Below are positions 22,116 through 30,184 of a stretch of DNA of 39,179 bases, piece by piece (the first letter of the stretch is position 1; each line of letters starts with the position of its first letter). Both the position numbers and the translations under genes were made by a program. The DNA comes from a virus, in the IMG/VR virus record IMGVR_UViG_3300042504_000391, positions 1-39,179 of that record; one strand, 5' to 3'. The notes beneath the pieces are model-generated. The model worked only from the letters and a program-made list of their open reading frames with translations. It was not told the DNA's origin and searched no databases.

Positions 22116-25100
22116 ACTCACTGCGCCTTCTCGATAGCGTTTTGGAATTGAGACACCATCAAGGGCTTCTTCCTCTGCGCGGCCACGCTGTTTAAAAGAC
22201 TGCTCAAGTTCATCCCAATCAATCGTAGCGTTGAATTCGGCGGCGGTTTGGGTTTTGTTCCACTTGCTGATATCTTGCAGGGCTTTTATATAGCCTTCTT
22301 GATCGCCTTGCGACCACGCAGCGTAAGCATTCTTAAATAGCGCCTGTCGGCGTTCAATAACTTCATTGACGATTTCTTTTCTGGCCCCTGCACGAGCAGA
22401 GGCTTTCTGTACTTGAGTCGGCGTAAACCCAAATGCTTGCATGAACAACTCATAGGCGTCCAGATCTTCGGTAATCGGCTTACCGTCTTTAGTCGTCACG
22501 CCATCTTGGATGTAACGCCATGTTTTCAGAAAGTTACGCGCAGCAACGGGCATTGCTTTCTCAAGCGCCCGATCATAGTACCCTTCCTGAAAATCTCGTA
22601 TCGCATCAATACGAGTACGGATTGACGCCCACGGTGCGCCCAAAAACTGCTCAAGGGCAAAATATTCTATGCCGATTTCGTCCATTCGCCTTGGGTCATC
22701 GCGCCAGAACATGCCGTTGAACCCGGTACGCGAGGCTATATCTAATCCAAGAAGTTCACTGACTGGGCCTCGCATAGCCAAAGCCCCAAGTGCTTGTTTA
22801 CGGTCTTCTTCGGGATCAGTAATTTCATCATCGGCATCACCAAACATGGCAGCGGATATAGCACTCGCTCCCGCAGCCAAAGTCGTAGCCAGCCCGTAAA
22901 AAGGCAAGCCCTGAATTCCCGCGAATACAAACGCCCCGCCAATGGTACCAAGCCATTGTTTAATGGCGACCTTCCTAAACTCCCGATCCACTGCCTCCGC
23001 TTCAGCCTTCTCTTGCGGGTTCATCCCAGTGGTATCAGTCCTAGACCCTTCAAGCGCATCTCGCAGCAGGCTCAACTGAAGTGCATACATGGCGCGAGCG
23101 TAACGCTTAAAGGTCAGTGCAATTTTCAATACAGGATGCTGGAACACACGCGGGCTAAGTTCAGTTAGCGTTTCACTGTTAGCCTTTTCTGCAAGACGGA
23201 TTGCCTTATCAATCGCGTCCTGTTCAACCGCACGGCCAGTCCGTCCTTCAAGTCGGTTCTTCTCCATCTCCAACCGGAACGCGGCGATCATAGTCACTTC
23301 ACGGTTGAACCGTTCAGTGTTCTGGAATGTCCATCCAAGCAATTGCTTAGAGTAGTTAAGCATCCCCATGTAGTCTTTCTGATCAATATCCCGATCCCGC
23401 GCTTCGGTAATATCGTAAGCAGTCGAATGCTTGATCGCGCCCTGCTGAATGGCAGACTTGTACAGACGGCCTAACGGAGAGTTAGGCGGAATCTTGGCAG
23501 GATCAAACGCGGTTCTATCAGACTGCGGGAACTTCTTAGGCCGAGTCGGTTGCGCGTCGTTATCCCAGCCGCCTTGCATAAACATCGCCATCGCATCTTG
23601 GATAGCCGAAGATGTTTTAGCGTAGCCGTATTCTCCCCCCAACAACGGATATACAGTCGTACCAATGTTCGTGATGTTGGTCACAGCGGAGGAGATATTG
23701 CCCATGATGAAGTCGAAATAACTCCAAAAGACAATATTGTTTACCCACTTGTTGTAAGTAGGTTCTCTGAGAAAACTAAGCCGCTTACCGATTTCGGCTT
23801 CAACTTGTTGAGCGGTCATGCTGCCATCTTTAGCAACATCTTCCTTGAGCAATTTAGTGGCTTGGTCAAGTTGCGGAGTGAATTCAAGATTGGTCAATTG
23901 CCCCGCCATGCGAGAAGCCACAATCGCATATACTTTCAGCATGTCAGTTTCAGCGCCTTTATAACCTTCGCGCTTACGAAACTGCTGGCGCACAGACGAC
24001 GCCGGAATAGAGTCCAAGAATGTTTTATACAGAGTGTTCTTTAACTCAACAGGAACAGGAATTCCGTACTTGTCTTTGTAGTACTTTTCAAGTTCAGAGT
24101 TAATTTCGCTAAAGAACCCGTAAGTGCCAGCACCCGGCCCCTTCTCGCCCATCGCGTCTTCTATTTTTTCGTAGGTCTGAATCGAAGCCGCAGGGATTCC
24201 TGCCTTGATAAGTTCTTGTTTAGCAATTACACGGGCGCGATTACTTGTGTACGAATCAACAACAGTGTTGTTATTTCGATCTTGATAACGCAGCCAGTAC
24301 TCGCCCTCACGATACAACGGCAGATAAATCTTTAGCCTACGAGCCTCAATCTCACGGCGCAAAATATTGGCAGCGGTGGGCGGCAGGTTCTGAGTTATGA
24401 GTTCTAAGTAGCGGTCTGCCATCTTGCGGTAAGCGTCTACCATTTCAAAGTAAACGTCCTGCAACGGCTGAGGCAACCGCTCAAATTCTTTCGTCAGCGG
24501 ATCAAGCGACTTGTAGTCAGGGTTACGTACAACAACACCGTTTTTAATGATAGTCGGGCGAAAGTCGATCTGTTCTTCTGTTGACTCCAACGCGATTCGG
24601 TAAAACCGTTGGATAACTGCACCCTTGTACTGTTTGTCAGACAGTACTTCATTCCATTTTTCAATGTTAGCGCCTATCTGATTGCGAATTTCGCGCAATT
24701 TTACCGCACGATCTATAACGCCACGCATTAAACCTTTAAGAGCAGGAAGTTTCTTACCGAAGATCTCTACCAACTCAGGCAGGGAACGAAGCGCAAGAAA
24801 CGCCGGGCGAGTCTTATTACTCATGCCCTCTACGACGGCGGCGGTCTGTTCCGCTCGCTCAGGAGTCAACGCCCCAAGATCTTTCAGTTTCTCTAGCGGT
24901 GTGGTTAACAGATCGCGCTCAAGTTTCTTAGCCTGAGCGACCGTGCGTAGACCCACTACCTCGCGCCTACCCTTGGTAACTTTCTCCTGCGCCAGACGCA
25001 GGACTTGGGCCACATCGTTGTTGGAATAGGCGAACTTAATGCCCATCGCTCTACCGGCACGACGGATGAACGCCGCTACGCGGTTGAACGCAGCACGGAT

Positions 25101-27665
25101 ACCGGCTTCTTTAATGGGGCCAGCCTCGGCCTTAGAAGCAAGAACCTCTTCCACTGCCTGTGCATTGCTCATGCCGGGGAGTTTGACCGCATCCGCCGCA
25201 GCGCGAGTCGCCGGGTTAGTGTCGTAGATATCGTTCAGGATGTCGTCAAGACGAGTGCGGAACTTTTGGCGCAAACCAAAATGGCCTAGACTTTCATGGA
25301 GGACAGTCGCATGTACGTCAGCCCGGTCATTAGCGCGACTGGCGATAACGTAGGTCTTACCTTCTTTGTAAAAACCTTTGGTGTTCGGTTTGATCTGCAC
25401 GCCTTGTGGAATACGCGCATCGTTCTCATCGTCAAGAACAACAATTTCTGGTGCGTTAGTCCAGCCCTGAGCGGCTTCGTTTGCGGCCTGCTCGACATCA
25501 GGCTTTGCCATAACAGGCGACGGCGGCACTTGCCCCGTGCGGAACAGATCATTGGGATCAACTTCAATTAAAGGAGTTGGGCGGGTTTCTTCAATTCCAG
25601 AAATATCACCTAATGCAGGCTCGACTCTTTCCGTTCTTGGAGCAACATCAGCAGCAACTCGTGGAGCAGGCTCCACTCTTTCACTTTCAACTGGCGCAAC
25701 TTCTGATCTAACGGGTTCTGGTCCCGGTAAAGGCAATTCAGGGCTTCTTCCAACTGTTCCAACGTCAGGCGTTTCAGTAACTGTTGGTGTTGTTTGGACG
25801 GATACACTCGGAGCCTCCCTAGGTTGCCCCATCGTGATACTGCGCTTTCCTTTCTTGATAGGTGTGACAACCCCTTCAAGTTCCATTCGTTTAAGAAGTT
25901 CAGTGGCTTTCTTGAGCCCAACGTTAAGCGCCTTCTGAATCGTTGCAGGGGCGGGATTACCAGACTGCAGAACAACTTCAACCGCTTGTCGATAAAGCGG
26001 ATCTTCAACAGTGGTTGGCTCCATTGGCAGCGCGACTTGAGCGCCTGCGGCCTGCGGAATGGGAGCAACACCTCCTGACGGTGCGGGAACCGTAACAGGT
26101 TGAGTCTTAGGCGCAGTCTCTGCGCCGGGGACACCAATAGCCGCTGCCAGCGGCTGATCAATTTGAAGAGTCTGCTGCGCTCCTGCTACCTGCGGAATCC
26201 CTGTAATCGGCGTAGCCGGTGTGGTCGGCACTACCGGAGGAGGGGTCTGTATTAACTGCTGCTGAGCAGTCGCAGTTTGCGGAATTGGAGGAACGGGTGC
26301 TGCGGGCGGGGGAGATACCGGTGTGCCTGACAGTTCTTGAAGTCTTAAACGAATGTAAGGAATGGCTTCTTTGAGCCTATCAGCCTTTGCAAGGAGCCTT
26401 TGTTCAACCTCAACAGGATCGAGTCCCGTCTTACGAGCAACTTCTTCGTTCTCTTCAACTTTGGCAGGATCAGCAAGATCAAACGAAAGTCTTTCTAAAT
26501 CGGCTTCTGCTAATTTAAGCGCCTCAGCCGCCTCCTTTGGCGTGTCAAGTTTATTTAGAACTGAACGCAGTTCGGGGGAAGCCCCCTCAAAAGACGTAGG
26601 CAGTGGAGGCTCGGCGGCTTTGGCTGCGGCTTCCTGTTCTTTCTTTACCGCTTCGATTTCTTCTTGCGTTTCAGAAACTATGTCAGCAGGAGGAGCAGTC
26701 TCTTGTACTTTGTCCCTAGCAGCAGATCTACTAGCAAGCCTACCGACAGCACCTAGTGGAGCCATCAATCCAGTCTGATACGCAACCTCGCCATACTCTC
26801 GCATGGCGTCATCACTTGTAAGCGGAAGTCCTGCTTGAGCGCGTTCTAATGCTTGCTGAGCAACTTCGGTGGGAACTTCGGCAGCCACACCTACGACGGC
26901 ACCTTTGGCTACTGTCTTGACTAAACCTTCTTTAGCCAGTTTTTCAGCGGCCTCGATATCTCCTTTTGCAAGTAAATCGTCTACTTTCTTACCAAGTTCA
27001 CCAAAAAGTTTTTTACCTAAAACTCGTCCAACGACAAGAAATTGACTTGCTACATCAAGCGCGGCTTGCGGAACAGCAGCGGCAGCGGCGGCTGTACGAG
27101 AGATATCCACATCCCGGCCTGCAGCGATGTCTTCTTCGGCCTGACGCTGAATGTTAGAACCGTACTGCTGCAAGAAAGACGGAGCAACGGCACCGGCTGT
27201 ACTACCAACCAACGCGCCAATAGGCCCAAGTGGAGCGCCAGCAGCCGAACCTGCTATAGCCCCCGCCACGGTAGCACCCATCTGCGGCAACTGTTCTGCG
27301 ATAGCACCGGGGATACTGCCGACAACTTCGCCCGCAGCGCCTAACGCGCCACGTTCACCGTAGGCTTGCTTAACTTTTTCAAGACTCGCGCCTTCGCCGT
27401 ACTCTTCAGTGATTCCTCTGCTACGCTCAGCAGCAGCAAGTGCGGCTTTCTCGGCATCGCTTAATGATTCAATAGCAGTGCGGCCACTCGAAATCATCGA
27501 CTTAAGGCCGCTCATGAACCTATCGCCTACGCCGCCTTTTTCTTCCTCTTGTTGTTGTGCCTCAAGTTGTTTCGCATAGGCAATGGCCTGCTCCAGAGTT
27601 GCCCCCGGAGGCCCATTAACTTCATACTTTTTTCCAGACGGCGAAGTGACTAAAAACTTAGGCAC
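22101..27665 (-). CDS. giant polyvalent/internal virion protein (HExxxH, FtsK-gamma-like, PLxRFG-like)
   Basis: This 1854-residue virion protein is probably ejected into the host with the DNA. In order it has a short N-terminal domain (KFLVTSPSGKKYEV), a charged helix, and a Gly/Ala-rich glycine-zipper-like hydrophobic region (about 110-210). Pro/Ala-rich linkers follow. At about 555-612 a winged helix resembles the FtsK gamma domain (DPLYRQAVEVVLQSG...LLKRMELEGVV). A metallopeptidase-like VLHESLGHFGL (HExxxH) lies near 785. Long helical regions and a hydrophobic WLGTIGGAFVFAGIQGLPFYG come next. Near the C-terminus, RGPVSELLGLDIASRTG fits the PLxRFG-type pattern of large phage polyvalent proteins. 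GTG 27665 has GAGG eight bases upstream. It is the last gene of the leftward transcript. Confidence 0.85.
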   Translation of the reverse strand: MPKFLVTSPSGKKYEVNGPPGATLEQAIAYAKQLEAQQQEEEKGGVGDRFMSGLKSMISSGRTAIESLSDAEKAALAAAERSRGITEEYGEGASLEKVKQAYGERGALGAAGEVVGSIPGAIAEQLPQMGATVAGAIAGSAAGAPLGPIGALVGSTAGAVAPSFLQQYGSNIQRQAEEDIAAGRDVDISRTAAAAAAVPQAALDVASQFLVVGRVLGKKLFGELGKKVDDLLAKGDIEAAEKLAKEGLVKTVAKGAVVGVAAEVPTEVAQQALERAQAGLPLTSDDAMREYGEVAYQTGLMAPLGAVGRLASRSAARDKVQETAPPADIVSETQEEIEAVKKEQEAAAKAAEPPLPTSFEGASPELRSVLNKLDTPKEAAEALKLAEADLERLSFDLADPAKVEENEEVARKTGLDPVEVEQRLLAKADRLKEAIPYIRLRLQELSGTPVSPPPAAPVPPIPQTATAQQQLIQTPPPVVPTTPATPITGIPQVAGAQQTLQIDQPLAAAIGVPGAETAPKTQPVTVPAPSGGVAPIPQAAGAQVALPMEPTTVEDPLYRQAVEVVLQSGNPAPATIQKALNVGLKKATELLKRMELEGVVTPIKKGKRSITMGQPREAPSVSVQTTPTVTETPDVGTVGRSPELPLPGPEPVRSEVAPVESERVEPAPRVAADVAPRTERVEPALGDISGIEETRPTPLIEVDPNDLFRTGQVPPSPVMAKPDVEQAANEAAQGWTNAPEIVVLDDENDARIPQGVQIKPNTKGFYKEGKTYVIASRANDRADVHATVLHESLGHFGLRQKFRTRLDDILNDIYDTNPATRAAADAVKLPGMSNAQAVEEVLASKAEAGPIKEAGIRAAFNRVAAFIRRAGRAMGIKFAYSNNDVAQVLRLAQEKVTKGRREVVGLRTVAQAKKLERDLLTTPLEKLKDLGALTPERAEQTAAVVEGMSNKTRPAFLALRSLPELVEIFGKKLPALKGLMRGVIDRAVKLREIRNQIGANIEKWNEVLSDKQYKGAVIQRFYRIALESTEEQIDFRPTIIKNGVVVRNPDYKSLDPLTKEFERLPQPLQDVYFEMVDAYRKMADRYLELITQNLPPTAANILRREIEARRLKIYLPLYREGEYWLRYQDRNNNTVVDSYTSNRARVIAKQELIKAGIPAASIQTYEKIEDAMGEKGPGAGTYGFFSEINSELEKYYKDKYGIPVPVELKNTLYKTFLDSIPASSVRQQFRKREGYKGAETDMLKVYAIVASRMAGQLTNLEFTPQLDQATKLLKEDVAKDGSMTAQQVEAEIGKRLSFLREPTYNKWVNNIVFWSYFDFIMGNISSAVTNITNIGTTVYPLLGGEYGYAKTSSAIQDAMAMFMQGGWDNDAQPTRPKKFPQSDRTAFDPAKIPPNSPLGRLYKSAIQQGAIKHSTAYDITEARDRDIDQKDYMGMLNYSKQLLGWTFQNTERFNREVTMIAAFRLEMEKNRLEGRTGRAVEQDAIDKAIRLAEKANSETLTELSPRVFQHPVLKIALTFKRYARAMYALQLSLLRDALEGSRTDTTGMNPQEKAEAEAVDREFRKVAIKQWLGTIGGAFVFAGIQGLPFYGLATTLAAGASAISAAMFGDADDEITDPEEDRKQALGALAMRGPVSELLGLDIASRTGFNGMFWRDDPRRMDEIGIEYFALEQFLGAPWASIRTRIDAIRDFQEGYYDRALEKAMPVAARNFLKTWRYIQDGVTTKDGKPITEDLDAYELFMQAFGFTPTQVQKASARAGARKEIVNEVIERRQALFKNAYAAWSQGDQEGYIKALQDISKWNKTQTAAEFNATIDWDELEQSFKQRGRAEEEALDGVSIPKRYREGAVSRVKQ

Positions 27666-27675
27666 GCTTTATACC

Positions 27676-29073
27676 TCAGTCAACTTGCTGACCGCTCCAA
27701 GCACCGCCACTACTAGCAGCAGGTGCCCCACCGCCTTGTGCTTCGAGTATGTTAATTGGCTCTTTTTTTGTACCGTTTGAAGATGTTTTAGTTGAAAGAA
27801 GAGACTCGGTTATTTTTGTTACTTCCGCATCCGCACGTTGTAGTTGAGCCTGCAACGCAGCCTTCTTAGCCGGGTCTTTTTCAATAGCAACTTGTTCTCT
27901 TAAAACCCCAGCCTTAGCCAAAGCGCTGCCAAGCACGTAGTCAGTTGAAGTACCGCGACCCGCTTCAACTCTAGCCCGCGCGTCGTTAACAACAATTTGA
28001 GTGCCACGATCATACTGAGCCAACTGCATACGAGATGCGGCTTCAAACCCGGCCAAAGCGGTGCGGAATTTGTATTCTTCCGCAATTTTTTCACGCTCAA
28101 ATTGACGATCATTAAGAGTCTTTTCAGCGTCAATCAAACGCTGTTCATTTTTGTCTACACGGTTCATTGCGGCGGTCGTGCGCGTTGCTACCGCCGTTTC
28201 TTTAGCCTTAGTCAAACCAATAGCAGCCTTCTCCCGTTCATTACGAGCAGCGCGAATCTCCTTCTCAAGTTCGCGCTCACGAGTTACCGCTGCACTACGG
28301 GCTTTAGCCATAGACATCAACAGCGTAGGCGACTTAGTAGCGTAGCCTGCAATATCCGCAGCCTCTTGCCGACGCAGGTTTTCCTTATCCCGCATCAACT
28401 CCTCAAGCGACCGCTTCTCTTGCGTCTTCAACAAATTACGTTCTTCTTCAAGAGACTTGGCGTACTCGCCAATACCTTGTTCTTTCTCAATTCCTTCCAA
28501 CGTTTCTTCTTCTTTCTTAAACGCCGGGACGTAACCTTGTCCCATAATGTTAGCGTAGTAGTTAAACAACTCTTGATCCGAGCGCGGTTTCTGCAAATTC
28601 GCAGCCACGATGGGCGGCGCAGACTGAGGCACCCCACCTTCTTCAAACGCCACGATGCCGCCACCCGCGAAGCCCTGCGGATTCTCCATCGCCCCTGCAT
28701 TAAGAGCGCCAAGACCCTGCTGCATCGGAGGCGGTTGTTGTGGCATTTGCGGCATCTGCCCTGCCATCTGAGGAGGCATACCGCCCTGCGGCATACCTTG
28801 CATAGCACCCATAGGCATCCCGCCTTGTTGAGCCTGAGCCATAGCGGCAATCTGCTCACGAATAGTCGGGGTCTGCGGAGACTGAGTTTCCGGTTGCTTC
28901 AACTGCTCAAACTGCTTGAGCATGGCAGGGAGATCAATCAGCGGGGCAATACCCTGCTGGGCCATACCTTTGACATAAGTGGCCGCTTGATCGACGGGCA
29001 TACCCCTCTGCATTGCCCCGTGAAGCGAAGTGAGCATCGTCCGCACAAGCGGATTAAGTGGAGATACGGCCAT
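27676..29073 (-). CDS. virion protein with Met/Gln/Pro-rich segment and coiled coil, 465 aa
   Basis: This is a 465-residue structural-type protein. Residues about 85-125 are low complexity in Met, Gln, Gly and Pro. A short FAGGGIVAFEEGG motif follows near 140. A long charged coiled coil occupies about 190-330 and repeats KEEETLEGIEKEQ-like heptads. The C-terminus is Gly/Ser/Ala-rich. The GG..FE.GG motif recurs in the 1203-residue protein of the same block. It is likely an internal or tail-associated virion protein working with its neighbours in DNA ejection. GGAGG lies upstream of ATG 29073, two bases after the previous stop. Confidence 0.7.
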   Translation of the reverse strand: MAVSPLNPLVRTMLTSLHGAMQRGMPVDQAATYVKGMAQQGIAPLIDLPAMLKQFEQLKQPETQSPQTPTIREQIAAMAQAQQGGMPMGAMQGMPQGGMPPQMAGQMPQMPQQPPPMQQGLGALNAGAMENPQGFAGGGIVAFEEGGVPQSAPPIVAANLQKPRSDQELFNYYANIMGQGYVPAFKKEEETLEGIEKEQGIGEYAKSLEEERNLLKTQEKRSLEELMRDKENLRRQEAADIAGYATKSPTLLMSMAKARSAAVTRERELEKEIRAARNEREKAAIGLTKAKETAVATRTTAAMNRVDKNEQRLIDAEKTLNDRQFEREKIAEEYKFRTALAGFEAASRMQLAQYDRGTQIVVNDARARVEAGRGTSTDYVLGSALAKAGVLREQVAIEKDPAKKAALQAQLQRADAEVTKITESLLSTKTSSNGTKKEPINILEAQGGGAPAASSGGAWSGQQVD

Positions 29074-29075
29074 TA

Positions 29076-30170
29076 TTACCTTCCTCCGAACAAGGTGCCG
29101 AGACCACCGCCGCTACCCAGCACACCGCCAATCATACCGAAAGTGCTAGACGGCTCGTAGATGCTGGTAGTTTTATCCGAAGACGGCGTACCGCGCAGAA
29201 GATTAGAGAAGAACTCAAGTTGCTTGTACGGGTACTGCATCTCGTCAATGAAGCGTTGGTAATCCGATGCCAGTTTCTGCTGCATAAGATTCTGCTGCTG
29301 ACCACCCGCACCAAGTTGCGCCTGATTAATGCCCAACTCTTGTTGATACTGTTGCTGACCAAGATTGCCGAGCATACCTGCCGCAGCCAACTGTTGCTGA
29401 AGCCCTTGAAGCCCAAGACCCGCGCCAAACTGACGGGACTGCTCACCCAACTGTGTACCGGCTAATCCGTATTGAGCACGAAGTTGTGCGTCTTGCGCCG
29501 CCTGCTGTGCAGCCTGTTGGTAGGCGTTCTGAAGCCCCGTGGCTTGAATGTTAGACATTTGATCGGCCAGCCCACGACGGCTTTCAAACTCAGCCAAGGC
29601 TTGACGGCTTCCGCCAAGTGCGCCAGCACGTGTTCCAGCAGCACGCATACCGGGAATCTGCCGGGAAAAGTCCTTAACAGCCTGTTTTTTCTGCTGCTCT
29701 ACAACGCCCTGCATGTAAGGCGACATGTATTTATCAAGACCGCCCGGAGCGTCAAAAGCAGATTTATAAAAATCACCCGGCTGTAGTGCTTCATATTGAC
29801 CGGCTTTTTGTGCGGCGAGCCCTGCAAGCCCTGCCAGACCAGTAGCCTGACCGATCTGCGGGGCGACTTTCATGCCCCCAATAGACTCCATCGCCTTCTT
29901 CTGCAGATCGCTAAAGTCAGCGACAAGCGGGCGCTCATACGGACGGAAGCCCGATTCAAGGATCGGTACCTGCTTTCCATCTTTATCTAGGATCGGCTGA
30001 CCCGTAGAAGGATCAGTTTGAAACATCGGCTTGCCCGTTTTCGGGTCAATCTTTTGCTTCGGATAAGTTAACGCTGCGCCGTACCCGAGCAAGTCTTCGG
30101 CGTACTTACGCGCCCACTCAGGGATGTTAGAAGTAATCGTGGTGGTTGATGTAGGAGTTGATTCAGCCAT
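29076..30170 (-). CDS. Gln/Ala-rich internal virion protein, 364 aa
   Basis: This is a 364-residue protein, probably structural. The N-terminal part (EWARKYAEDLLGYG...LESGFRPYERPLVADFSDLQKKAM) looks globular. The centre has GTRAGALGGSRQALAEFESRRGL, a pattern that recurs in internal virion proteins of aquatic podovirus-like phages. Residues about 210-290 are Gln/Ala/Gly-rich helices. The end is Gly-rich (FGMIGGVLGSGGG). A strong GGAGG lies eight bases before the ATG. Long Gln/Ala helices fit a channel- or core-forming role, which is inference. Confidence 0.7.
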   Translation of the reverse strand: MAESTPTSTTTITSNIPEWARKYAEDLLGYGAALTYPKQKIDPKTGKPMFQTDPSTGQPILDKDGKQVPILESGFRPYERPLVADFSDLQKKAMESIGGMKVAPQIGQATGLAGLAGLAAQKAGQYEALQPGDFYKSAFDAPGGLDKYMSPYMQGVVEQQKKQAVKDFSRQIPGMRAAGTRAGALGGSRQALAEFESRRGLADQMSNIQATGLQNAYQQAAQQAAQDAQLRAQYGLAGTQLGEQSRQFGAGLGLQGLQQQLAAAGMLGNLGQQQYQQELGINQAQLGAGGQQQNLMQQKLASDYQRFIDEMQYPYKQLEFFSNLLRGTPSSDKTTSIYEPSSTFGMIGGVLGSGGGLGTLFGGR

Positions 30171-30184
30171 GATTTAATCCTCCA

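Noticed and set aside
27997-29160. 387-aa ORF on the + strand opposite the 465-aa virion gene
   Set aside because: The sequence is rich in Arg, Leu, His and Ser without domain structure. It is antisense to a well-supported coiled-coil gene in a uniformly leftward block.
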